In this document: in pieces, positions 1-7,234 of the stretch | Numbering within the stretch: position 1 is the first letter of the stretch | Layout: the number at the start of each line of letters is the position of its first letter | NCBI GenBank assembly: GCA_902783995.1 | Contig: CACZTG010000142.1 | Span: 1-9,798 of the forward strand | Direction of reading: 5' to 3' | Length of the DNA stretch: 9,798 bases | Source of the DNA: an uncultured Ruminococcus sp. | Lineage (GTDB): Bacteria; Bacillota_A; Clostridia; RUG12999 | Program-made: the position numbers and the translations under genes | The notes under the pieces: model-generated | Databases searched by the model: none | What the model saw: only the letters and a program-made list of their open reading frames with translations | Told to the model about the DNA's origin: nothing

Positions 1-1
1 A

Positions 2-1069
2 ATGAACGCCGGAGGCGCCGAGACGTTTCTTATGAAGGTTTACCGAAGACTTGATAAAAATAACTATCAAATGGATTTTGCGGTTGCGGACGATGGCTGT
101 TATGATGAAGAAATACGCCTTTTGGGCGGAAAGATATTTAAAATAACACCCAAAAGCCAAGGGTTTTTGAAGAATTTTTTGTCGGTAAAAAAACTTGTCA
201 AAAACGAGGGATACAAATATGTTTTGCGTACATCGCAGCATTCGCTTTCGTCAATGGAGCTTTTGGCGGCAAGACTTGGAGGAGCAAAAAGGCTGGTATA
301 TAGGTCAAGCAATTCCAATACAATGAGCGGGAGCGGTAAAGAATTAAAAATTCATAAGCTGTGCGGTTTTATGCCAAGACTTTTTGCAAATGTACGCATA
401 GCGCCTTCAACAGAGGCTGCCGAGTTTATGTTTGGCAAAAACTGCATAAAAAGAGGCAAAGCGATAATTTTAAACAACGGTATTGATATTGAAGCTTTTA
501 AATATGATGAGCAAAACAGAGACAAGTACAGAAAAGAATTTACTATTAAAGACAGGCCTGTTTTAGGTCACGTCGGAAGGTTTAGCGCACAAAAAAACCA
601 TAAATTTTTGCTTGAAATATTTGCTGAAATAAAAAAGAGAAAGAATGATGCTGTTCTTATGGTTGTCGGGGGCGGAGAGCTTGAAACAGAAATAAAGCAA
701 AAAGCAAAAGAACTGAATATTTTTGATGACATCGTTTTTACAGGTGTCCGCAGTGATGTTTCAAAAATTTTAAGCGCAATGGATGTGTTTGTTTTTCCTT
801 CGTTTTATGAAGGTATGCCAAACACGGTTATTGAAGCACAGGCGGCAGGACTTCCCTGCGTAATATCCGATACAATAACAAAGGAAGCGGATATTACGGG
901 GCTTGTAAAATATCTGCCGCTCAGTTTATCGGCAGAAAAATGGGCGGACGAGGTTCTTGAGTGTGCATCTGCCGGCCGCAAAGAAACAAAAGATGACTTT
1001 GTAAAAAACGGATATGATATAGGCAGCGTGACCGATAAATTTATATACCTTGTGTTTGGAGACAAATGA
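2..1069 (+). CDS. GT4-family glycosyltransferase, 5'-truncated by the window edge
   Basis: Likely transfers a sugar from a nucleotide donor to the growing lipid-linked repeat unit at the cytoplasmic face of the membrane. The visible 355 residues open with MNAGGAETF, the donor-domain glycine loop that normally sits about 10-15 residues into a GT4 protein. The real start is therefore upstream of the window and the first Met is internal. The C-terminal Rossmann half is typical: NNGID at 158-162, GHVGRFSAQKNH at 189-200, VVGGGELE at 221-228, FTGVRSDV at 246-253, and the E-x7-E nucleotide-sugar motif with E270 and E278 in FYEGMPNTVIEAQ. The gene ends TGA at 1067-1069 and overlaps the next gene by 4 bp, implying translational coupling. 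Family assignment is secure; donor and acceptor sugar cannot be read from sequence. Confidence 0.93.
   Translation: MNAGGAETFLMKVYRRLDKNNYQMDFAVADDGCYDEEIRLLGGKIFKITPKSQGFLKNFLSVKKLVKNEGYKYVLRTSQHSLSSMELLAARLGGAKRLVYRSSNSNTMSGSGKELKIHKLCGFMPRLFANVRIAPSTEAAEFMFGKNCIKRGKAIILNNGIDIEAFKYDEQNRDKYRKEFTIKDRPVLGHVGRFSAQKNHKFLLEIFAEIKKRKNDAVLMVVGGGELETEIKQKAKELNIFDDIVFTGVRSDVSKILSAMDVFVFPSFYEGMPNTVIEAQAAGLPCVISDTITKEADITGLVKYLPLSLSAEKWADEVLECASAGRKETKDDFVKNGYDIGSVTDKFIYLVFGDK
1058..1061 (+). promoter_or_regulatory. Ribosome-binding site for the wzy-like gene (start ambiguous)
   Basis: GGAG inside the end of the glycosyltransferase gene. It lies only 4 nt before the ATG at 1066 but 7 nt before a second in-frame ATG at 1069. 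On spacing the second ATG is at least as plausible; the choice alters the protein by one Met. Confidence 0.55.
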
Positions 1070-2286
1070 TGAAAATAGAAACAAATAAAATACCGTATTA
1101 TATAGTAAATATATTAACAGTTTTTTTATTATTTACATTTACATCCCTTAATAAAGCAACATGGGGGAGGTACGCTTTTCTCGGAATTATAGCTGTTATT
1201 TTTGTGATCTCGGCAAGCTCATATTGCGGCGGATTAAGACTCAGCTTGCAGCCGTTTCATATTTTTTTGTTTATTTTTGCTGTTTACTGCGGCATTTCTT
1301 CGTTTTGGGCAGATTATCCGTCAAATTCAATATCCGACTTTAAAACAATATGTTACATACTTATATGCTACTCTGTTTTATATGCTCATTATCAAAAAGG
1401 AGAAAATGTAAGTGTGCTTTTTGATATTATTAAGTACTCGGGGGTAGCCGTCGCACTGTATTCCATATTTTTTTACGGGTTAGACAACCTTATTTTGGCA
1501 ACAAGTGATGAGAATTTAAGGCTGGGAAATTCTTTTGCCAATATTAACAACGTTGGAATTGTTATAGCTTTTACAATTATTATGATTGTTAAGAGTATCA
1601 TTATAAAGCGAAGGTATGCGGAGCTGCTTTTAATGATACCTTGTATTGTTGTGATTGCGGCAACACAGAGCAGAAAAGCAATTATAAGCGTAATTCTCGG
1701 AATATTTTTAATGATTATTATGCTTAATAAAAATAATAAAAATTTTTATAAAAAGCTTTTTAAGTTTTTTTGCGCTGTTGCTGTTTTTTTTCTTTTTGTG
1801 TATGCTGTTTCAGAGCTTTCAGTATTTACGGGAATGTCCGGACGGTTACAGGGTATGATGGACGCGTTTAACGGAAATAAGGGCGCCGACAGTTCATCAA
1901 TTAAACGTTTAAGAATGATACGTTATGGAATTAACACTTTTAAGCAGCATCCCTTTTTTGGGATAGGTATAAAAAACACATTTACTATTACCAGAATATA
2001 TTTGGGTATAGATACGTATTTGCACAACAATTACGTTGAGCTTTTGGCAGGCGGCGGAATATTCGGTTTCGCGATGTATTATTCAATATATGTATATTTA
2101 ATATACAATATTATAAAGTGTAAAAATGCCGATAAAGAAAATTCCGCCATTTGTACGGTGCTGTTGATTATTATGCTTATTCTTGATTACGGCTCGGTTA
2201 CGTATTATTCAAAGCAGCAGTATTTTTATTTAATGATAATGTTTTTACATATTGAGTTTATGAAGAAAAGGATAAATACAACCTGA
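1066..2286 (+). CDS. wzy: Wzy-type O-antigen polymerase/ligase-like membrane protein
   Basis: Probably polymerises undecaprenyl-linked repeat units on the outer face of the cytoplasmic membrane. The 406-residue protein is almost wholly hydrophobic segments, about ten or more by eye. It carries the O-antigen ligase/polymerase (Wzy_C) signatures: TQSRKA at 200-205, a large extracytoplasmic loop with R281 and R286 followed by NTFKQHPFFGIGIKN (290-304), and HNNYVELLAGGGIFG at 320-334, matching the family pattern HNxYLE...GxxG. It overlaps the upstream glycosyltransferase as ATGA. It is visibly more AT-rich than the minus-strand genes around 5500-8800, as is common for wzy genes. T7-T8 tracts occur (for example 1121-1127 and 1784-1791) but the frame is intact. 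A WaaL-like ligase is the alternative; a polymerase is more likely in a locus that also has a flippase and in a probable Gram-positive host. Confidence 0.85.
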   Translation: MMKIETNKIPYYIVNILTVFLLFTFTSLNKATWGRYAFLGIIAVIFVISASSYCGGLRLSLQPFHIFLFIFAVYCGISSFWADYPSNSISDFKTICYILICYSVLYAHYQKGENVSVLFDIIKYSGVAVALYSIFFYGLDNLILATSDENLRLGNSFANINNVGIVIAFTIIMIVKSIIIKRRYAELLLMIPCIVVIAATQSRKAIISVILGIFLMIIMLNKNNKNFYKKLFKFFCAVAVFFLFVYAVSELSVFTGMSGRLQGMMDAFNGNKGADSSSIKRLRMIRYGINTFKQHPFFGIGIKNTFTITRIYLGIDTYLHNNYVELLAGGGIFGFAMYYSIYVYLIYNIIKCKNADKENSAICTVLLIIMLILDYGSVTYYSKQQYFYLMIMFLHIEFMKKRINTT

Positions 2287-2331
2287 GCGCAGATATCACC
2301 GCCGCAAGGAGATGGGGGACATCCGCGCTCA
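2284..2331. repeat. Imperfect inverted repeat / hairpin at convergent gene junction
   Basis: The outer arms TGAGCGC-A-GAT (2284-2294) and ATC-C-GCGCTCA (2321-2331) pair over 11 positions with one mismatch. Inside, T2296/A2319, C2297/G2318, C2299/G2316 and C2300/G2315 can also pair. The apex on the + strand can form CC-GCAA-GG (2302-2309), a GNRA-type tetraloop. The left arm includes the TGA stop of the wzy-like gene. The element is much more GC-rich than its surroundings. Its place between two converging genes suggests a bidirectional terminator, but there is no clean U tract on either side, so a dispersed intergenic repeat or other structured element is equally possible. The pairing is seen directly; the function is inference. 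Confidence 0.5.
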
Positions 2332-2344
2332 GCTTATTATATTG

Positions 2345-3355
2345 TTATGCGTCTTTTTTGATAAGCAGCTTCTTTTTTAAACAGCCGGATAAAGGCATTT
2401 CTATATATTTATGTACGCAATAAGCAATAATCATATTTATTGCAAGCATGGCAGTAATAATACATATTGATTGAAAGTTAAAGGTATTAATTTTTAACTT
2501 ATGTAATACAAGATATGCCGCATTTTGATGTATTAAATAAAGCGGATATGATATTGCCGATAAAAGAATAAGCGGTTTGTCATATTTAAATTTTATATTT
2601 GTTTTCGCAAAGATAAAAACAAGTAACGCTGAAATTAATACAAATACAGCTTTTGCCGACATAGGAATAATTAAAGCGAATATAACGGCAATGTTAAAAT
2701 ATGACAAAAAAGCTTTTTTGTTTTTTATAATTAACGCGATGGACATACCGATAATAAACTCATGCACGTGTTCCGCCAAAAATAACACATTGAAAAATGT
2801 GTAAAGCCTGCCGGCGAACACCATTTTACCGAACAATTTATATATTATAACCACAAACAGCCATAACGTATTTATTTTTTCAATATGTTTTGTCAGTTTC
2901 AGTTTAATCAGTCCGGCAATTATTAATGAAAAACCGACTTCATAAAGCAACGTCCAATAAACGCCGTCAACACAAGGCGTCATCAAAAATTCCTGCAGCA
3001 TTGTAAAATTTATCAGCGTAGGTATGACACCGATAAAGCTTGCTTTATCAAGTGAAACTGTAAAAATTGAGGTGAATATTATCCTAAATCAATATGCGGG
3101 ATAAAGGCGTATAGCTCTTTTTAAAAGAAAATGAGAAGCTTTTGTATCGGATTTCATATTATTAATAACAAGATACCCCGTTATCATGAAAAATACAGCC
3201 ACAGCCCAGCAGCCCCACCACAAACCTATGTGGTTTTTTTCGTGTTCAAGCCCGATATATGAGTCCCAATATCTGACGGTATAGTGATATAAGGCGATAA
3301 ACACGGCGCATATACCGCGAATATAATCAAGACCATATATTTTTTTCAAATTCAA
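2345..3355 (-). pseudogene. Acyltransferase_3-family membrane O-acyltransferase, interrupted by in-frame TGA
   Basis: Would acylate (often acetylate) a sugar of the surface polysaccharide. The first piece (3355-3089, 88 residues) has the family start: GLDYIRG at 8-14, putative catalytic His24 in ALYHYTVRY, AVAVFFMITGYLV at 51-63 and RLYPAY at 83-88. A TGA at 3091-3089 follows. The frame then stays open for 29 codons into MLQEF (3001) and VDGVYWTLLYEVGFS, and runs to TAA at 2347-2345. Both pieces are in one frame, so the gene is full length (335 sense codons) apart from a single stop. Relatives usually have Trp after RLYPAY, so TGG to TGA is the simplest explanation. Initiation is at TTG, overlapping the upstream TGA. 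The downstream ATG at 3001 has no clear ribosome-binding site, so a separate C-terminal protein is unlikely. Sequencing error or readthrough remain possible. Confidence 0.87.
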
Positions 3356-4392
3356 TCAGTTCCTTTGAGTTTCTCTTTTGCCTGAATATTTGTTTTAATC
3401 TTGTAATAGGCGAGGGCTATGAATAATGTAACAATGAAAATTACAACGGATCTCATATATATTAGCGGTTTGACTTCTGTTTTATACAAAAGCTTGTTGA
3501 TGAAAAAGCCGACGGGTTTATGTATAATATAAACAGCCAGCGATACCTCTGTTCCTAATTTTTGCAGCACTGTATCTTTGCCCAAATTCGGATTTTTTAA
3601 AAGAAAAACAAATAACGCAAGCACAAAAAAACCATTTCCTATAAAATGCCCTTTATATTCCAAAACATCAATAGATTTTAGAATGTAATATTCCGCCGAT
3701 ACGCAGAAAAGAGACATTATCATAAGCGAAACCAATGTTATATTTGATAAACGGAGCAGATGTTTTTCGTATTTACGAACCATTCTTCCGGCAAGCAGAT
3801 AAGGGACTGCTCTTGTAAAGAAATTTGCTTTTATTACAGTGAAGCCTAAAATATTAATACCCAGCAATTTGCTGAATTCGCCAACGACAGAATTTATTAC
3901 GAGCAATACAATCATTACAGCCATATCATATTTCATTAAATTTTTGCGGCACATAAAATATAATACGGCGTAAGCGTAAACAAGAGCGTGTAAATACCAT
4001 ATAGGCTCGCATATTTCAAACGGCCATAAATTAAGGAAAACAAAACTGAAAAGTGTTCTCTTTCGCAGCAGTATTTCAAAAACACTTTTATGCTGAAACA
4101 TAAGCCACATAACATCAATGAAAGCATACACAATAAAAGCATATATAAAAATTTTAAGAATATTTTTAAGGTTTTTTAAGATTTTTTGCTGAAGTATTTC
4201 ATTATCCGCTTTCGTATCTCCGATTACAAAATACCCACTTACCGTAAAGAAAAAATGAACCGCGTAAAATGAAAGTATATGCAATAGCCATCCGATTTTG
4301 CCCGGCATATCAAAATGAATATAAACCACCGAAAAAGCGGTTATTATTCGCATTAATTCTATTGACGAGTATCGTATTTTCTTCGTTTCCAT
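3352..4392 (-). CDS. Acyltransferase family membrane protein (WecH/surface-polysaccharide O-acyltransferase-like)
   Basis: Probably transfers an acyl group, likely acetyl, to the polysaccharide or its lipid-linked precursor. The 346 residues consist of around ten hydrophobic segments. Family features seen: IELMRIITAF near the N-terminus with conserved E12 and R15, putative catalytic His26 in the first membrane segment (VVYIHFDMP), AVHFFFTVSGYFV at 44-56, and the WYLHALVYAY block at 132-141. Length is normal for the acyltransferase_3 superfamily. The ATG at 4392 is preceded by AAGGA (4404-4400) at 7 nt spacing. The gene lies 24 bp after the epimerase/reductase gene and overlaps the interrupted acyltransferase by 4 bp. 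The two neighbouring acyltransferases differ clearly in sequence, so they look like separate enzymes rather than a recent duplication. Acyl donor and target sugar are unknown. Confidence 0.88.
   Translation of the reverse strand: METKKIRYSSIELMRIITAFSVVYIHFDMPGKIGWLLHILSFYAVHFFFTVSGYFVIGDTKADNEILQQKILKNLKNILKIFIYAFIVYAFIDVMWLMFQHKSVFEILLRKRTLFSFVFLNLWPFEICEPIWYLHALVYAYAVLYFMCRKNLMKYDMAVMIVLLVINSVVGEFSKLLGINILGFTVIKANFFTRAVPYLLAGRMVRKYEKHLLRLSNITLVSLMIMSLFCVSAEYYILKSIDVLEYKGHFIGNGFFVLALFVFLLKNPNLGKDTVLQKLGTEVSLAVYIIHKPVGFFINKLLYKTEVKPLIYMRSVVIFIVTLFIALAYYKIKTNIQAKEKLKGTD
3361..3366 (-). promoter_or_regulatory. Ribosome-binding site deciding a TTG start
   Basis: AAAGGA on the minus strand, 5 nt before TTG at 3355-3353. 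The TTG overlaps the upstream stop as TTGA, and the protein then begins MNLKKIYGLDYIRG, the expected family N-terminus. No ATG fits better. Confidence 0.6.
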
Positions 4393-4416
4393 ATAACAGT
4401 CCTTATAATAAATTGC

Positions 4417-5481
4417 TCATTTGATTCCTAATCTGTATATAAGATATTTCAATTTGTTTTTTTTACCGTGAATCTCGTTCATCGCGGCGAAGTTTCCGGT
4501 GATTCTATCCATATTTGCCTCGTAAACCCAATCAATTTTTTTAAATTGCGGATTTGATATAAATCCGGAAATACATTGCTGAATGCCTGTTTCAAGATCC
4601 ATATATGTATTCAATCCGCTAAATGACTTTATTTTAGCACTGTCAAAGCTTCTGTTATATAATCTGTCATACTTGATTTGAGTTGTCGGTATCTTCTTTA
4701 TATTTGCGTCAAATATATTGTCAATATATTTGACCTTCATATTGATTCCGGCAACATCTCTCAAAGCTTTAATATATATGTCGGTTATCTCACGCCATGT
4801 TTTCACCTCAGAAGATGCGATCTGAAAAACCTCGCCAAAGGTCTCTTCTCTGTTAATAAGAGAAATTATTCTCTCTGCTACATCCCTTGCATAGGTTAGA
4901 GTCGTTGCTCTTGAAGCAATATTCTTGTCCATTACTACAGTTTTTCCGTTTAACGCTCTGTAAAGCCACTGCTCTTTCTCATAAAACCCCAGTTGAAGGC
5001 GCTGCTCACTGTAGGTTATATACGGGCGTATTATCGTCCAGTTTATCTTTGACTTGTTTTTTAGTATATCTTCTTGTCTGGCTTTTGCCAAAGCGTATTC
5101 ATCAGTCATCAGATATTCATTGTCTTTACATGTGTCTGACAGTCTTGCCGAACTTTCTGTAAGCATGGTCTCGGATTCAGCATATACTCTTGCGGAACTC
5201 AGGAATATATAGTGCTTTGCCGCTTTTAATAATCTGTCGGCCTTCTTTTCAAATTCCGGTGTTTTGTATTGCATAAAATCAATTATGCAATCCCATTCCT
5301 TTATATTAAGAATCGACTCAAGCTCATCATCTATGCGTGCATTACATTTAACATAATTAATATTTCCGTATGATAAGCGGGTGACTCTTGATGTCACATA
5401 AACATCGTTATCAGTATCACTTAAAAGCGACACCGCATGCGCGCCCATCGCGCCTGTACCACCTAAAATCAATATTTTCAT
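4417..5481 (-). CDS. NAD(P)-dependent epimerase/dehydratase-family (extended SDR) protein
   Basis: A soluble oxidoreductase or epimerase acting, by context, on a nucleotide sugar or on the product of the adjacent ThDP enzyme. The 354 residues start with the Rossmann motif MKILILGGTGAMGAH (glycines 7, 10, 13). The catalytic elements are present: SSARVYAES at 95-103 and YALAK at 129-133 (Tyr129, Lys133). TIIRPYITY (149-157) and the late YARDVAERII block (197-206) are also typical of extended SDRs. Residues about 320-354 form an extra basic C-terminal tail ending KLKYLIYRLGIK. Start ATG at 5481 is preceded by AGGAG at 5497-5493, with 11 nt between; that AGGAG is made of the last two Arg codons of the ThDP gene, so the pair is probably translated together. 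Substrate and exact reaction (4-reduction, epimerisation or dehydration) cannot be decided from sequence. Confidence 0.88.
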   Translation of the reverse strand: MKILILGGTGAMGAHAVSLLSDTDNDVYVTSRVTRLSYGNINYVKCNARIDDELESILNIKEWDCIIDFMQYKTPEFEKKADRLLKAAKHYIFLSSARVYAESETMLTESSARLSDTCKDNEYLMTDEYALAKARQEDILKNKSKINWTIIRPYITYSEQRLQLGFYEKEQWLYRALNGKTVVMDKNIASRATTLTYARDVAERIISLINREETFGEVFQIASSEVKTWREITDIYIKALRDVAGINMKVKYIDNIFDANIKKIPTTQIKYDRLYNRSFDSAKIKSFSGLNTYMDLETGIQQCISGFISNPQFKKIDWVYEANMDRITGNFAAMNEIHGKKNKLKYLIYRLGIK

Positions 5482-5488
5482 AGCACGG

Positions 5489-7234
5489 TTATCTCCTGAT
5501 TATTTTCTTTATTGCTTTCATACCGGACTCTCCCAAAATATTTTTTGCGGCACCTTTCAAACCTGACGAACCGTTTTCCTCAGCAGGCTCAATCGTTTTC
5601 ATAAGTTTTATTGCATCGCTTTCGGCCTCAGAGTCCGTAAAAACCTCGAATATTACAGACTTATCCAATTTCTCGGAAGTAACAAAGCGGCTATATACCT
5701 TTAAATATTCATCCTTATTTGACGCGCTGATATATTCAAATCCAAGATCTTCAGCATAATGTTTTATTAAATTCTGAGATTTATTTCCGTAATGCCTTGC
5801 AGCAGCCATAAACTCGTCTGCAGCTTCTCCAAATGCTGCAGCCCTGTGATTATAGTTACGGAACTCCGTACCCTTACCGTTGTTTATAACCATAATTCTC
5901 ACATTGTTACCTATATGTCTGTTTCCCAACACATTCATATCATAGAAAAATGCAAGGTCACCGACTATTCCGAAATATAATCGTTCACTGTCAGCCAATG
6001 ATGCTCCTATTAAGGTTGACACACATCCATCAATACCGAAGCCGCCGGTATTTGAATGTACCGAAACGGTTCTGTCGGTTTCAAACAGATTCCATGAACG
6101 CAGGCTGTTTAATATTCCAAGATGAAGCGTGCAGTTTTGAGGAAGCTTATCTGCGGTATTCTGTGCTATCCACGGATTTGAAAACGGCAGCTCCGGTACC
6201 CTTGGTACAATGCTGTTCCGTGTATCCAGCCATTCCCGGAAATACTCATTATTGTTTTCCTCATCCGGTTTCATGAAATTATAGTTTTTAAAGAAATCGG
6301 TTTCCGTCATTTCAAACACATGGCTTAGCTTTTTAAATGTATCTCTGATTTCACCATCCGGATTTACACGCCACACATTCCCGGGACGCACAGCCATATA
6401 AGCACCCGAAACAGTGCCGATATGTATAAGCAAATCCGGATATGTGCATTTGAATTTTCTTCCCTGATCTGTCACAAGATTTGCTAAAACTCTGTATTTG
6501 CCGCGGTAGTTGCCGGTTTGGTCGCATAAAACCACAGCATTGTATTTTGAGCAAAACATATCAACAGCATTTGTCAGCTCGTCGCTCCAATCCTCATGCT
6601 CGCCGACAAATATTGCTATTCTTTTTCCGGTTATCTCCGGGAGTTGGTCACAGCTTGCAATGCGCCTTATAATTTGAACTTCCGGCAGCTCCTCAATGCT
6701 GAAATCCTTGCTGTAGGTTGTTTCGATATTAATATGGACAGGCCCTTTGCCCCTATGATTAAGTTCAAGCAATGCCTTGTTTATAGTAACAGCACAGCTC
6801 CACTCGTCCTCCTTATCCTGAACTACCGGAATCTGAACACTCATCTTTACTATATCATTGAGTGGAACAGTACGATCAATCACCTGCGGTATATAATGCC
6901 CGATTCTACCTGTTCTTTGAGTTGATGTCAGAGCCAAAACAGGCAGCTTTCTGTAAAAAGCTTCGGTTAGTCCGGGCATATAGTTACGCGAAGCCGTAGC
7001 ACCAGTACAGCTTAAAGCAACAGGCTCTCCGCTTTCCGCTGCAAGCCCGCACGCAATATATGCCGCCGATCTCTCATCGACAGAAGAATATAGTTCAAAC
7101 CACGGATCCTGCTGAACACTTCCGACAAAGCTTACATTTGTAGCGCCCGGACTGATCACGATTTTTTTTATTCCGTGAGCTTTTAATAAGGCAATAAGTA
7201 TAAGTGTGTTTTTCTCGTTACTATACTGCTTCAT
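5489..7234 (-). CDS. MenD-like thiamine-diphosphate-dependent enzyme of a polysaccharide locus
   Basis: A 581-residue ThDP enzyme, about the length of MenD (SEPHCHC synthase). The N-terminal Pyr domain has ISPGATN (27-33), VDERSAAYIACGLA (52-65, catalytic-type Glu54), SCTGATASRNYMPGLTEA (75-92) and PVLALTS (98-104). The C-terminal PP domain has SNTGGFGIDG (394-403) and the ThDP/metal motif GDLAFFYDMN (425-434) leading to VINNG (449-453). Relative to MenD as I remember it (SPGSR and NRGASGIDG), both substrate-binding Arg are Thr here (T32 and T396), so menaquinone synthesis is unlikely. No men gene is nearby. By analogy with YerE-type enzymes it may join a 2-oxoacid-derived unit to a keto sugar or make an unusual precursor; this is inference. 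The tail from about 555 is basic and amphipathic (ends KAIKKIIRR). Start: ATG overlapping the flippase stop (ATGA), with AAAGGAG 8 nt upstream. Fold confident; reaction unknown. Confidence 0.88.
   Translation of the reverse strand: MKQYSNEKNTLILIALLKAHGIKKIVISPGATNVSFVGSVQQDPWFELYSSVDERSAAYIACGLAAESGEPVALSCTGATASRNYMPGLTEAFYRKLPVLALTSTQRTGRIGHYIPQVIDRTVPLNDIVKMSVQIPVVQDKEDEWSCAVTINKALLELNHRGKGPVHINIETTYSKDFSIEELPEVQIIRRIASCDQLPEITGKRIAIFVGEHEDWSDELTNAVDMFCSKYNAVVLCDQTGNYRGKYRVLANLVTDQGRKFKCTYPDLLIHIGTVSGAYMAVRPGNVWRVNPDGEIRDTFKKLSHVFEMTETDFFKNYNFMKPDEENNNEYFREWLDTRNSIVPRVPELPFSNPWIAQNTADKLPQNCTLHLGILNSLRSWNLFETDRTVSVHSNTGGFGIDGCVSTLIGASLADSERLYFGIVGDLAFFYDMNVLGNRHIGNNVRIMVINNGKGTEFRNYNHRAAAFGEAADEFMAAARHYGNKSQNLIKHYAEDLGFEYISASNKDEYLKVYSRFVTSEKLDKSVIFEVFTDSEAESDAIKLMKTIEPAEENGSSGLKGAAKNILGESGMKAIKKIIRR
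5493..5497 (-). promoter_or_regulatory. Ribosome-binding site for the SDR gene, embedded in upstream coding sequence
   Basis: AGGAG formed by the final Arg-Arg codons (AGG AGA) of the ThDP enzyme gene, immediately before its TAA stop and 11 nt before the SDR ATG at 5481. This supports translational coupling of the two genes. Confidence 0.6.

Noticed and set aside
1121..1791. Poly-T tracts in the wzy-like gene as phase-variation switches
   Set aside because: Runs of only 7-8 T in a very AT-rich gene are expected by composition, and the frame is intact. There is no evidence of length variation.
2287..2344. Firm call of an intrinsic terminator
   Set aside because: A strong stem is present but neither strand shows the T-rich run that should follow it, so it is listed as a hairpin of unknown role.
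2345..3001. Independent 218-residue membrane protein starting at the ATG at 3001
   Set aside because: No Shine-Dalgarno precedes this ATG, and the same frame is open back through 29 codons to the TGA, with family homology on both sides. It is the C-terminal part of the interrupted acyltransferase.
3089..3091. Genome-wide recoding of TGA as Trp
   Set aside because: TGA is used as the normal stop of several other genes here (1067-1069, 2284-2286, 3352-3354, 4417-4419, 7231-7233, 8802-8804) and TGG encodes Trp throughout, so a local mutation or readthrough fits better.
5489..7234. A genuine menaquinone-synthesis menD, or acetolactate synthase
   Set aside because: Both MenD substrate arginines appear to be threonine and all neighbours are polysaccharide genes. 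The motifs (SPGxxN, DERSAA, GIDG) are MenD-like rather than acetolactate-synthase-like.
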